This document shows positions 1 to 14,186 of a stretch of 64,000 bases of DNA, piece by piece. Each line of letters begins with the position of its first letter. Positions within the stretch are counted from its first letter, which is position 1. The stretch lies in contig NC_045139.1 of the NCBI RefSeq assembly GCF_008831285.2, positions 3,046,704 to 3,110,703 of the forward strand, read 5' to 3'. Below the pieces are notes generated by a model. It ran no database searches, was not told the DNA's origin, and saw only the letters and a list, made by a program, of their open reading frames with translations. The position numbers and the translations under genes were made by a program. The stretch comes from Nymphaea colorata (Eukaryota; Streptophyta; Magnoliopsida; Nymphaeales; Nymphaeaceae).

Positions 1-1181
1 GAGAAATGAGATTTAATACAAGGTTGATGCAGGCATCCTCTTCCCTTGGCCGATCCATCAAAAGAGAAGTGACTCAAGGCAGACAGAACCGGAGAACTCG
101 AGGAAGCATCCACAGAAGCGAAGGGTGCCAACTACAAAGAGGATGGTCGTGATAGCTCAGTTGGAAGTTACAGTAGGCTACGGTCTTCTTCCATGTCAGG
201 AGAAGGGCAGCGTCCTCATTGTTGGACCGGCTTTGTGGGTTTTTAATTGCAAATCTTGTGACCTTGAATCAACAGCTTTTGCAATTGAATAAGAATCCAT
301 CCAGCTGATTCATATTCTCTCATTTTAGGTGATTTTTAGTATCATCTAAGGGATTCTCTTCCTCCCTTTTTTATTTACATTACAAATCTGTAAGTATTTT
401 CAAAGGCCATTAGTGTGGGACTATATATATATATATATAAATTTTTTATCTCCTTAGAGCAGTATTTCAAGATCTTGAAAATACAACTACTTTTTTTCAT
501 ATGATGGATCTTCTTAAAGTCATTGGTGGAGACAATTTCCATCATGTCTGACATATTAAGATTTGGTGGGCAACTGTTTAATATTATTGAAAAAGTGCTC
601 CGCTTTGAGATGTTACAAGTTAAGAAAATAAAGAAAAGTCTGCAAAACTTATGACAATAATGACAAAATTTCGGCAATCCATTAGATCTGAAAATGATAT
701 TCCTTACAAATTCTTGCAACTTTTGTAAATTCCATTAATGTTTCTACATATCTTTCCAATGAGAAGATAAAATGTTTTAAAATTAATGTCAGAATACGTT
801 TAGGAGAGCCTCTCACTGCCTCCCCACCTTCCCTTTCCCCTCTCTCAGCGACAGTTCAAACAAGGGTTTGATTCACACACTCTCTCTCCTAAAAATCCAG
901 AAAAGCAAAAAGGTGCGGAAAATTTTTCTACTTTAATTTCTATGATGAATACCTCGTTCCAAGAACAATATGAGAAATAATTTGTACAGTTTTCATCAAG
1001 TTGCAACTAATTTTATGTATAAAAAGAAAAAAAAAATACTAGCACATAGCGTAGCTAAATTAGCTTATGTTGAGAACATTTATTAGCGTAGGGACAAGCC
1101 TCCTGAATGGAGGCCATTTTTGAATGATATTTTTTTGAATAGTTGAATACATTGATACGGGATCTGCCTAAACCGAACTTG

Positions 1182-1268
<87 letters not shown>

Positions 1269-3127
1269 GCTATCTTAATTCGCTGATGAGGAAAAAGCAG
1301 TTTTCTAAAACAGTCACGATGAACTCTTGTAGAGACAGAACGGAAAGTGTATAATTTAACACATAGTCAAGGATGCTTCGCCCGTTTGCCTTTTCTCTTA
1401 AACCTCTTAGCACTTAAACACCCGGATCGAGTGCTGTTCAATTTTCACAAACTCAACCATATGAAAGGATGAAAAATGTTAAACAAAATTGTAAAGATAG
1501 AAAATTATAAAAATCAGATGTACAAATTAGTTTTTATGTTATTGTAACATTGACAAACTTGGATTTCTTAACATCTAAAATTTGATATAAATATAAAAAA
1601 TCATCTTTTTTTATTATTATATTTTCATACACTCTGCATTTGTCTGTATGGTTAGACAGATTCAAGTAACCAACTTAAAACATGCATTAAAGTAAATAAA
1701 AAAAAAGATTATATATATACATATATAAAATATTTAAATGGCCTCATTATTTGATCATGTCAACCGGATCAATTACTAATCAGCCATCGGATGACACAGA
1801 TTTAATGACAAACAAATTTGGAAAAGCATGCTTTTCTTGGGATATTTTAATTTGTCGTTAATTTTATAAACGGATACCAAATACTAGTGTATTTTTTATC
1901 CTTGATAGCAGACCAATCAAACATCTCACTCTATTTGGTAGTTGGGAGATCGCTGGTTGATGCCAATTATTGACATAAGTAACTAAGAACATTATATGTA
2001 AGCGATATGTGGATATGCCTCCACGGTATGCTTTATTGTTTTAAGTTGTCTTAAAAATCCCAACCTTTTATATAAATGTCTGAAAGCATAATAATAATAA
2101 TACTATAAAAATCTTATGTTTAGACTTTAGATTTGGTCGACTTATGAATCAACAAAGCTAAATTCGTTCTCTCTTTTAAAACCTTAAAAGATCGATTCAA
2201 ATTTATGCATCTAATTTTCATGCTTTTAGGCTTATAAATCAAAACATTCTGTATCAATCCGCATGATTCTATTTGTAAAAAACAATCCCACAATGCTGGA
2301 GAGCTAGAAAGCTCTCAATGCGAGGCAGAGTTGGATGTGAATATAAATCCTGTCTTTGTGGACTTGTAACAATTTGCATGATACCACTTGGATGTTGAAA
2401 TAGTAGACTACCATCTACTGGCTAAACCTATGTGACAATCAACAAAATCAGATAACTGAAAAGTCAGAATCTTCCCTTTTGTCTATTAATATTTTCACTA
2501 GATGGTCCAATTAAACCTAACATGTTAATTGAGGTCTACCTGCTCCCTACTCTCACATTCAATTTGATAAGCCGGTCTACCAGGTCATTTGCATGGAAAA
2601 AAAGAGCCTGATGCCGGGGAAAGCGATCACATACTATTTTCTTAAAGACCGGTTGTTTCCATTAAGATTTTCATTTTACGTAGTTGTTTCTTCTGGATAT
2701 CAACATCGTTAAGGGTAATGTGCAATACTATAGTGAGTTTGAAACTATATGTAAAAGTGAAAGCTAGCACTTATACTTCTTTTATTAACTTAAAACTGAA
2801 TCATCCACGATAGCGGCCACATTATTAAAAGATTGGACATACTTTCTATACATTATGGCTGGAAGGGTACAAGCATGTATGCAGTATGCATGATGACTCC
2901 AGCTATCTAGAATTACGTAGTAATCTCACCAAATTCATTGATTTGAAGCAATGGATGCTTAGGAGAAAAACAAAAAGAGAAATGTGTGAACTAATATTAA
3001 ATGATGAACATACCCATCACCTTTTTTTTATATTTTTCTATTAACCATTAATCATGTTGAATCAAACAGCCTTAATTCGATTGTTGGGTGACTTTGAAAA
3101 GATAAAGTCAACATCTAATTTTTCTAT

Positions 3128-3134
<7 letters not shown>
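1..3134. other. AT-rich intergenic stretch, no supported gene
   Basis: No gene is supported here. At the left edge, frame 3 stays open from base 3 to a TGA at 150-152 and encodes an arginine-rich peptide. It could be the last exon of a gene lying outside the window, but nothing confirms that. The rest is AT-rich with short TA runs at 421-438 and 1707-1727 and a long TA tract listed separately. Confidence 0.5.
1185..1264. repeat. (TA)n microsatellite
   Basis: About 80 bp of uninterrupted TA dinucleotide repeat. Confidence 0.97.

Positions 3135-3207
<73 letters not shown>
3135..3207. repeat. (TA)n microsatellite followed by short (GA)n
   Basis: About 73 bp of TA repeat, followed by a short GA run near 3213. 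It produces a low-complexity Tyr-Ile open frame on the minus strand that is not a gene. Confidence 0.97.
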
Positions 3208-3213
<6 letters not shown>

Positions 3214-3281
3214 GAGAGAGAGTGTGTGAAAGTGCCCTTGTGCGCCTTGTGCGCATAAGATATTCACATGTTCTTGTTAGA

Positions 3282-3369
3282 CTGATAAGGCATATGGAAA
3301 AAATACATGATATGCAAAAGGGTACCTGATAAGGCATATGGAAAAAATACATGATATGCAAAAGGGTAA
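3282..3369. repeat. 44-bp tandem duplication
   Basis: The 44-bp segment starting CTGATAAGGCATATGG occurs twice in tandem (3282-3325 and 3326-3369) with almost no difference, so the duplication is young. Confidence 0.95.
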
Positions 3370-4219
3370 AGCGTATACAGTGTACGAAGGTTAGAGTATT
3401 TTAAACTTTTGACCAATAATTTTAGATTGAGAAATATGGAACGTATAGACATTTTAGAGTACTACGTTTACGTAATCTATGACCAATGTCTCCCCACCTA
3501 ATTGACTTAACTAGCTCGTCTATACATATGCCTGAGGATGAGAGATTATTGTGCACCATTAACCATGACCGTGCGACGTTTCTGGGAAGGAGTGTGAGTG
3601 AATATTGTATACCCACCCAAGACCATGACGCCGGCGCCAATCGCCGACTTGGCCTTGTAATTTCGGTCCGCTCTCCACACACCCTTAATTGTATGTTTTC
3701 TTCTTTTCGTTCTGGAGAGAAGTGAATGAAATCATGAAAGCGTCACTAATAATATCCAGAAGTGCAGTTGTGCCAAGAGAAAAAGCATGCCCCAGAAAAT
3801 TAATGCGAAACTATTTGTTTTCTGATGTCCCCACATCCTTAATTTGTCGTTCAAAATTCTTCTTCGAGAAACCGGTAAGGAAAAGCGCGACTTCCGGCCG
3901 ATATTGGATGAGGGTTTTGACATTATATATGGGCGTTTATAATCCAATCAAGGTCTGATTCTCAATGTGTTTCCATTTTTCGTTTATAAGAAACATGACT
4001 CAACAAAGTGCGTGAACCTTCAATATGTACCTTTAAATTATTTGCAAGACCGTCTTTATGAATCATCATCCAACATTTTCTTTGTCAAAATCGATACCAA
4101 TTCAACAACAGTCATGTGTGGCTTATCAAATCTGTGTGCTGCATGTACAATTACTAAAGGCCGGCCCATTATGAAGCAAAATCTGCCTCTTTTGGTTAGG
4201 TATACGATGGGCTTGTAGG
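3370..4219. other. Intergenic, no recognised gene
   Basis: Short open frames exist on both strands (for example 3486-3725 plus and 3732-3947 minus). None has a recognisable domain, and they overlap one another on opposite strands. I see nothing assignable here. Confidence 0.4.
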
Positions 4220-4481
4220 TAAGGCTGGGCACCGGGTTGGGTCACCGGTAAGTAGTCCGAGTCTAGAAAAAAGGGCATCGGGCTGGTCCGGTTGGGCCCG
4301 ATAAGCCCGGGTGAGCCCAATGATATTTTTTTTAATATTTATTTTATTTATATATATAAATATAATATTTTATTACAATTAATTATATTTATATATTATT
4401 TTACATTATAAATATTTTTTAATTTAATCAGGTTGACCTGGGCTGCTTATTGGGCCGGGCCCAGGCTGATGCCCAAACTTA
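4220..4481. mobile_element. Short hAT-like MITE with GGGCTGGGC-type ends
   Basis: The left end TAAGGCTGGGCACCGGG and the right end (reverse complement TAAGTTTGGGCATCAGCC) are imperfect terminal inverted repeats. They enclose GC-rich arms rich in GGGCCCGG motifs and an AT-only core at about 4325-4425. The length of 262 bp, the lack of coding capacity and the end sequence suit a non-autonomous hAT-like element. The flanking 8-mers match at only 5 of 8 positions, so the target-site duplication is decayed or the exact ends are off by a few bases. Confidence 0.55.
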
Positions 4482-5735
4482 TTTGCAAGAAAGGAAAAGG
4501 TATGCGCAAAGGAATGGGGTGCCATATCTATAATTGATCGCGATCAGCGCAATTGATCGATGATTACTTCATCAGGTCTTCTAAATTAGTTGATTTCCAT
4601 GATTAGCTTTACCAGGAAGAAAATGATCTCCTTTTGGATTATGAGTGTTTAAGTGAGAGACATATAAGGCTACTAGTTAGTTAAACATCTTGATCCCATT
4701 TGCCGAGGAGCTGAAATCCTCCAACAGTTTAGGAATATGAGATTCTTTCATGGATTTAAGGTCAAAACATCCTTCCTTCCTCCAATCCGATCTTAAATCA
4801 TGTAACATATAACATGAATTTAAAATCCATGTTACTGAGATCCTGCATTTGTTTAAACTGAAGATCTTCTAAAACATACTTTTTTGTGCAGTCTCTAAAT
4901 ATAAGATCAGGCAGGAGAAGCTCAAGAAAAAATATACTTTTAGTATTGTAATTTCAAACCCCTTTATCTCCTCCTTTCATGGAAAAAAGTAGTGTCCGGA
5001 CAAGCTATTAAAGATTGTGAAAATAACCATGAGCCCTGATCTTCAAAGCTGAGCTCAAGATGGAGAAGCGACGCCTGAGTTAAACCGTGGAGTTTCCAAG
5101 TCTAACTTACGTTTCTATTATCAAAGTAAGACACTCAATGAACCAGCATATACAGCAACATACCTTCTTTTGCAGTGCATGTTGCACTTAGAACAATAAT
5201 AGTTTTGAAATTATGTAGAAGACCAAATTACACCTGACTTGGCTCGGGCGACAGTGCAAGTTTTGACAAATAGCCTCCGTCTTGTGCTCAGCTTAGCAAT
5301 TAGTACATCTGCCACCGCCTAATGCCCTTTCTCACATCGACACAAGATATTAGGCCGTGGCTCTTTACAGTTTTGGCCTGTTGCCTTGGCGACATATATC
5401 AGACCAACATCCTCTTCTGTGTATATATACATATTAGTAGCAGAATCTTGCCATCAGCCTAAAACTCTAAAGCTAGTGGATGCTGAACGTCCTTAGGACT
5501 TTGCTGCACCAAACTGGTCCCTTTCGTGGGGACTGGAAGTCCACTATTATTAGCCTGACCTTTTTCTTTTTATGCACCCCAAATCATCTTAGGACCAAAC
5601 TTGGCCATCCCTTCAGTCGATTTCCTTTTGACATTTGGATTCTTTTTTTGCTCACCAAGACAAGGCACGGTTTCATAGACTCAGCCGATTCAGGATCTAG
5701 CGCCCACTCTGCGCAATTTCCGAGCGGTGGTCGTG
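4482..5735. other. Intergenic, no recognised gene
   Basis: No domain is recognised. A TATA-like stretch near 5422-5432 lies about 50 bp upstream of a small open frame (5480-5740, plus). The predicted 86-residue product has no recognisable motif and runs directly into the transposon insertion site at 5736, so it is not called as a gene. Confidence 0.4.
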
Positions 5736-6189
5736 GTTAATAGTAGGGCTGCACACGAGCCGAGTCGAGCTCGAGCTTGCCCAGCTCGAGCTCGACTCGA
5801 CTCAACGAGCTCGAGCTCGAACTCGAGTCGAGCTACCTAACACAAGCTCGAGCTCGACTCGATTAAACAAAGTCGAGCTCGAGCTCGACTCGATTAACTC
5901 GATTAGCTCGTCTAAATAAAAATGATCCTTCTTTTTAAAATATCTAGTAAATTTCATGACGTGGGATGAAATTTGTGAATCACTCAACCCTGCCAACAGT
6001 TTAGAGCTGCAAATAGACACCATTTGGTATTAGACTGTTCTCATTATTAAATATTATAGAATCATAAGCTGATGACTGAACAACTGAACAAAATGTAAAT
6101 AGGACATAATGTATACGAGGAAATAAAAGTTTAAAATTGGCTACAGAGTATGGTAAAATAACAGCCAACTTCAGCATATGTCCTTTGAT

Positions 6190-6810
6190 GGAAAAACAGA
6201 CGAGCAGATTCAAGTCCAGATCTGAGCAGAGCATCATCTCCCAGAGGAAATTGGATAATAGCAGCAAAGTATTGAGCAAGCTTTAGAATATAGTTTGAGA
6301 AAACGTAGACAGGAGTCAAGATCAAGGCTGTGCAGAACAGAAAATAACCCATGAGTCCATGACCTCTGGCTTTGCATGTAAATCCCCAGCATCCTCAACC
6401 TCCCAGCTCCAAAGGCCTGTCCACACAGTGTCTCCAAAGCACTTCCCATACCCAGCTGCCATGATCACCAAAACCCAGTTCAAATTTCCAACAGAAATCA
6501 TCCAATACATAGATGATATAATAAAGGACATGCTCCTTAGTGCAGAACAGAAATCATCCAATACGCAAATGATATAATACAATATATGTTCCTTAGTACA
6601 CAACAACTAGCAGATAGAAACAAAGCTTTTTTGGTTTGATGTCATGGGCTGCCATGTCTTACCAAGAAGCCAAAACCCAGCCCTGCAACCACATAGTTCT
6701 CTATGGACACAGCAGCGAGCTCCATAGCCATAGCTTCTTGCTCTCTATCAGTGATCTCCTGCACAGAGTGGGACTGCTCTGGTTCTCCAGCAGTGGCCCT
6801 TTAGTGTAAT
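6190..6810 (-). pseudogene. MATE (DETOXIFICATION) efflux transporter fragment captured in the transposon
   Basis: Plant MATE transporters are twelve-helix antiporters that export toxins and metabolites across plasma or vacuolar membranes. The minus strand shows the N-terminal region in order. First comes a leader with the family's ESKKLW motif. An internal deletion then removes helix 1, followed by ELAAVSIENYVVAG (helix 2). Next is a canonical GTAAGA donor (exon end 6663) and a CAG acceptor (exon start 6455) that rejoin the frame into LGMGSALETLCGQAFGAG, the most conserved MATE motif, then MLGIYMQ and RSW. A frameshift follows, and the TALILTPVYVFSNYILKL helix continues in another frame at about 6340-6280. 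Family proteins are about 500 residues; under 130 are represented here. It sits wholly inside the hAT element, so it is a captured copy and not a working gene. Confidence 0.8.
6491..6602. repeat. 56-bp tandem duplication inside the transposon
   Basis: Two copies of a segment beginning ACAGAAATCATCCAATAC (6491-6546 and 6547-6602). They fill most of the intron of the captured MATE fragment. Confidence 0.85.
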
Positions 6811-6859
6811 GTGCACTAAATATTATTGCAGGATTCCCAGCCATGGCCCATGAATGAAT

Positions 6860-7050
6860 GAATGAACAGAAAAAATCATCCCAGGCAACAGAGCAAGAAA
6901 CAACGTGAGAAGATAAATAAAAGAAAGAATAATAAAAGCTATTTATTTCAAGCCACGAATGAATGAACAGAAAAAATCTTCCCAGGCAACAGAGCAAGAA
7001 ACAACGTGAGAAGATAAAGAACAAGAAAGAATAATAAAAGCTATTTTTTT
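6860..7050. repeat. 101-bp tandem duplication inside the transposon
   Basis: Two copies, about 93% alike by eye, of a segment beginning GAATGAACAGAAAAAATC (6860 and 6961). They lie just upstream of the MATE fragment in its reading direction. Confidence 0.9.
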
Positions 7051-8074
7051 CAATGTTTCATGCCTAGACCCTTTAGTGCCTAAGTGAAGGCCTTGCACAC
7101 AGCTGGATCAACACATGCCTGGCACACATGTCATAAACAATATACAAAAAGAATTTATGTTAATGAAATAAAAAATCACGTGAACATGAAGGAAGAAAAA
7201 GGAAATGTGGATCAATGTTGTTAATGTTGTTCCTGTAAAGCTTGGTGAACAAGATTTAAGAAAGAAAATATTGGACAGGCGAGATTTGAAGGTTTCTAAC
7301 ATGGCTAAAAACCGTCGACTGCTTAGGAAGAGCAAATTTCTTCCAAGCAATCACTTTGCACGAGGAAAAAAAATAACAAAATCTCTTTGACCCCTTTCTG
7401 AGCCTTCTTTCTCATTTCTAACCACCAAAATAGGCATTGCATCAAGAAATTCAAAACAACAAAACAGGCTTCACAAAACAGGTAAGAAGGAGGAAGAGGA
7501 AGAAGATGAACAACAAGGAGAAGAAAGGAAGGTTGAAGGGGTACCTGACGTGAAGGCGGGGGCAGAAAGCACGCCTCTAGAAGCAATTACGACCTCAATA
7601 TTTATCCCTTTCTAAGATCTCTGCCAAAATAAAAAGCAAAAAAATGATTAATAAGAGGATGAAGTCAAGGATTTGTTTGAAAGCACAGGCGCAGCACAAG
7701 ATGTTCAAAACTTTGACCCCCGGAGGAGCATTAGCATACCATCAGGCGTTAGGCAGAGCAGAGGGCGGTGGTGGGCCGGTGGCGGTGGCAGAGAAGGAAA
7801 TGAGGAGGAAATGCAGACAGTGGAGCTGTCGTTCCCGTGCTTGTGCAGACCCTGCGAAGGTGAGCCTGTGAGGATGAGGTGTCACCGTGTCACGGACTCA
7901 CGAGAGTTTAAGAGAGAGAGAGGCAAAGAAAGAGCGCATGAAAAAGAGGGGAACATACCTGGTGCTTACATAACAAGCGTTGCCAATCTTTTGGGTCGTC
8001 TCTGGATGCTCATTTGTGTTCTTTTCATTGTGTGGACTGTCGTGGGGAGCCTAAACGAAAACGCAGACGGCAGG

Positions 8075-8170
8075 CCGGACGGTGGAGCTGGTGGTTAGAT
8101 GTCGAATGCCATTGCCGGACGGTGGAGCTGGAGCCTGGTGGTTAGATGCCAAATGCCGGACGGTGGTCCG
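8075..8170. repeat. GC-rich minisatellite inside the transposon
   Basis: The core CCGGACGGTGG(AGCTGG) recurs three times with intervening GGTTAGATG(T/C)C(G/A)AATGCC. Confidence 0.8.
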
Positions 8171-8531
8171 GTGGAGATGGTGTGCAGCGGTGGCGGTCTG
8201 GGCCGTCTGGCGGAGAGGAGAGGACTGGATAGATAGTCGACGGAAGAGAGAGAAAAGGGGAAAATAACTTATAACCGATCAATTTTTACCCTAAACCGGT
8301 GAACCGGTTTTGGTAAATTTGTGTTATCGGTTTTCAAAATTTAAACGGTTTTATATAAACGAGTCGAGTCGAGTTCTTAAAACTCGAACTCGACTCGTTT
8401 ACTCATTCGAGTTTCATTGTAAGCTCGAACTCGACTCGTTTATAAACGAGTCGAGCTCGAGCCGAGTTTAACTGGGCGAGTTCGAGTCGAGCCCGAGCTG
8501 GCTCGACTCGTTGTGCAGCCCTAGTTAATAG

Positions 8532-8765
8532 GTTGACCTAGATGTATAGTTTACTGGTTATATATATATATATTAAATGATAACTTTTAGTTATATAGAA
8601 TCACTTATCTCACTCAGAATGGTGTAATCTATTGCAAAAAGCGGTTGAAATAAAAGACAAATAGGAAAAAGTGATGAGTACATTCATTATCTAACATTAA
8701 ATCATTTATTTATTTCATTGGTTTCATCTCAGTCGTCTATTATGAGTGAACTGGGCGACAAACTC

Positions 8766-8800
<35 letters not shown>

Positions 8801-9766
8801 GTGTAAGCTTAACTCGAGCACAGTTTTACAGAATTTGAAAGAACATAATTCACAAGTACATGCTTTTGAAGGAAGATTAAGCGCAGAGTCTCTTTCTTTT
8901 TTATTTGTTAGTGGATCTATAGATCCAAGAGCCAGAATTGCTTGCCAACTTGTTTCTTGTTTAATATATATTTACAGATTAAACTTCACAAATATTTTCG
9001 TTTCTAAAACAAGACGCTTGCGTCCTGATCAAAGGTAGGTAGTGGAGTGATCTCATACGTCAGATAGTTACATGCGCATTGGAGCATTATTCTCTCTTAG
9101 CTTTTGGTGGACCTACAGATGCCGATATATAAGCGGACGCCAAACTGCGGGTCTGAAATTCATGCATCCCACGTTAGTCTTACCTCCAGCTTTTTCTCAA
9201 GCAGAACAGATGCTACAGTAAATAAAACAAGTATTAAATACTCCCAAAAGAAAGCAAGTGGTTCTGTTAGCTACGAGTAATTAAAATTATGCTCATGCAA
9301 TATGTAATATGCGTTCTGCGACTTATGCCGGTGCAATGTCTTCTTATGCAGGAAAGAAGCATCTCTTTCTGTCCTTGTCTGTCTCTGCTCGATGGGGATT
9401 GCCTAAAGTAGAAGCATTTTAATCGTTTGCTTGTAGAGTTCCGCATCAAGAAAGAAATCCAGGCGAGGGTGTTGTCAATTTCCTCACAAAGGCACAAAAT
9501 AAGAAATGCTTCAGTAGTTTCACCATGAAAACGACAATTGAACTTGAAAATTTGCGCCTTCTGGACATAAAATACAGCACATCGTTTGGAACCTTTGAGA
9601 AGGGAACAAGCCAACCATACACTTCTCTTATTCAAGAAAAATTAAGCTGTATGACATTATAATATAACGTTGAGCACAACATTATCGCGATGCACGCACT
9701 AGAGAGGGAGCTGAAAGAAGGACAGTAGATGGGAGGCCACTATTAATTAATTAACTTATTAATCTG
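8532..9766. other. Intergenic, no recognised gene
   Basis: It contains a short (TA)n tract at 8768-8799. A 122-codon minus-strand open frame (9267-9635) has no recognised domain. It lies 3' of the GH3 pseudogene and is not part of it: GH3 homology ends at the stop at 9767. Confidence 0.4.
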
Positions 9767-12121
<2,355 letters not shown>

Positions 12122-14109
12122 GGCCCCCGCCTACACCGATCACAGAGTGACAGAGGACAGCAACAAGTGAATCCGATAAGAGAAAAGAGAGAGAGTGTTA
12201 GTTTTGTGGGTGGTGCAGAGCCCTTATAAGGACGGGAGGGGAGGGCACGAAGGCCGCAGGTGGGGGACGGCATCCTCAGGCACAGTAGCGATAATATTTT
12301 GCGCCTGGAGGTGGGACCCGTGCATGCCGCAAGGCAGGCAGTGGTCCCAGATCCACGTCAGCAGGAAGGGAGTTCGCAGGGGGCAAGGGTGGGCCCACCG
12401 CTGCCCTACCGGGTCGGCTAGCCGCTTGGCGCCACCCGCGGTGGAGAGTCGGGCCAGCTCGAGAGAGAGGCAAACGGGCGTCACGTGAAAGGCAGGAGCC
12501 GGCCGTGGTTCCAGCGAAGGTCGTCAGACCCAGGCGCTGAAAGTCGAAGTGAAAAGGAAGGGGGCGCAGCATTAGACGCACAATCAACAAACTTCATTTA
12601 ATGAAACAAACTTCATTTAATGAAACAAACTTCATTATAAGGAAGGGGGCTCAGTATTAGTTACCTGTAATGAAACAAACTTAATTATATATTGCTGAAC
12701 CAAACTTCATTTAATGAAACAAACTGCAATACAGAGCCCACTTCCTTTTCATTAAATGAAGTGGCTGTTTGTGTATCACAACCACATTTTTTGCTGTTTA
12801 ATGAAAAAGAAGGGGGCTGATACAACGGCTTTATCGGCCGCTGCATCGCCATGGTGATCACGGAACTCAAAATGGATAGGTGGGTGCAAAATTAACATAT
12901 ATAAAATGTGGCGATGCAGGCGCTAAAATTAACTAATATAAAGTTAATTTTATATAAAACTAACACAAATGCCATCTCTCCCATCTCCACCTATAATGGC
13001 GGCCAATTTGACATCAGCCTGCTGGTCTGGAAGGTAAATTTTCTTCTGTTTACTCTATATTTCCTTCTGCTCCCACGTATAGTAAGTGGTCGCTTAAGAT
13101 TCCAAACAATGATCTCCAATTTAACAACATAAACATTTTATAACACTATCGACTCATTTCACTGGCCAACATAACTTGGAAGGAGCCCTAGCCAGCTAAG
13201 AAGGTTGTAGGTCCTTTGAGAAAATTGGTGCATAAGTTGGCCACTTAGAAGTAACTAGAGGCCCAATTATAGATTGGGATATTAATTTGAGCTCATAATT
13301 TCAGTCAAAAGATGCAGTAGATGAATATTAATGATGTTCCAGTTAATTACATGGGGCAGATGAGCTCATATTTTATTTACTCTTGGTCATGAATGAAAGG
13401 TACATGCATTCATGAATGTTTATGCCATAAAATGTCGTCTCCCAACAACTCACACCATATAATTATGAGCTTATCGGCTCACTTCACTGGTCAACATAAC
13501 ATGCATTCATGTGGAGGAGATCGGAGCTCACACCATATAATTATGACCTTATTCAATCAATTATAGATTGGGATATTAATTTGAGTGAAGAATGCATGAA
13601 TGTTTATGCCATTCATGAATGCATTTCATTCATGACCAAGAATAAATATATGTTTAACTTTTGAGGTAGATATATGAAACCATATGTTACTGGTGTCATT
13701 GTCAAACGACCCCTATATTCCTGTAGGAAGACATTTTCGACAAAGACTGAATCCGGTAGAACCACGTAGCTCTCTATGAAGTCACAACTTATTTTCAACA
13801 AAGCTTCTTTGTCGTCAAACCAGATTAAGTCTTATTTTTATAATCTCTTTCACTTTTTAGTAGACTAGAGAATTTTCAGTAGAGAGAGAAAGAAAGAAAA
13901 AGTTGGATGTACTTACGTTTTTGGGAGATGCATAACTTCCTAGTTTGCGTAAATGACTCTCTTTGACCATACCCAGTTCGAATTTTGCTATCTTGTTTAC
14001 ACATATAATTAATGGTTTCTGTCGTGCATTATACTGGAAAGTAAGCGTTCTTCAAAAATCTATTTCTCAGAGATTCTGGTTTCAAAATGTGTTCAGATAG
14101 AACTTTTTC
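12122..14109. other. Intergenic with GC-rich block and short repeats
   Basis: 12190-12550 is much more GC-rich than its surroundings and contains a TATA-like CTTATAAG at about 12227-12234. That site is on the correct side to be the old GH3 promoter, about 105 bp upstream of the ATG. No clear TGTCTC auxin-response element was seen. A 19-bp minisatellite follows. From 13140 to 13620 short phrases recur in direct and inverted orientation (for example ATAGATTGGGATATTAATTT at about 13271 and 13564). No gene is recognised. Confidence 0.45.
12586..12726. repeat. 19-bp minisatellite
   Basis: Three clean copies of AACAAACTTCATTTAATGA at 12586, 12605 and 12624, then degenerate copies up to about 12726. 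Confidence 0.9.
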
Positions 14110-14186
14110 TCAGAATGTAGTATGTGCTTGTAGAACTAACCATTCATGAATGGCATAAATATTCACGCATTCTTTACTCAAATTAC
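13577..14186. repeat. ~45-bp inverted repeat pair flanking the 3' end of the ELC-like gene
   Basis: TTTGAGTGAAGAATGCATGA and the following bases at 13577-13621 reappear inverted, with about four differences, at 14141-14186. The inner ends of the pair are about 520 bp apart. The right copy supplies the aberrant last codons of the ELC-like open frame, so this repeat-bearing DNA replaced or interrupted the gene's 3' end. A partial third copy lies near 13400-13430. Confidence 0.75.

Larger units (their letters stand above)
5744..8523. mobile_element. Pack-type hAT transposon carrying a MATE gene fragment
   Basis: The element begins TAGGGCTGCACACGAGCC and ends with the inverted form, giving an 11-bp perfect terminal inverted repeat (TAGGGCTGCAC) with longer imperfect arms. 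Both flanks carry the same 8 bp, GTTAATAG (5736-5743 and 8524-8531), a perfect target-site duplication of the length made by hAT transposases. The first ~170 bp and last ~190 bp are dense in GAGCTCGA/CGAGTCGAG units, the usual form of hAT subterminal repeats. The interior has no transposase. It contains a broken, spliceable MATE transporter fragment on the minus strand, two short tandem duplications and a GC-rich minisatellite. A 438-bp relative with the same ends lies at 37117. The element would need transposase supplied from elsewhere. Confidence 0.9.

Noticed and set aside
140..210. tRNA-like phrase GATAGCTCAGTTGGAAG
   Set aside because: It resembles a D-arm, but there is no matching T-arm box (GGTTCGAATCC type) at the right distance and no acceptor pairing was found.
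3062..3361. Frames encoding Tyr-Ile repeats (also at 8718, 11140-11534, 35302-35885, 40170)
   Set aside because: They are translations of (TA)n microsatellites.
7673..8098. 141-codon plus-strand frame inside the Pack-hAT element
   Set aside because: It runs into a GC-rich minisatellite and has no recognised domain. It may be a captured fragment, but nothing supports a gene call.
12586..12645. Regular 19-bp repeats as a possible CRISPR array
   Set aside because: The copies are adjacent with no unique spacers, in a plant genome; it is a minisatellite.
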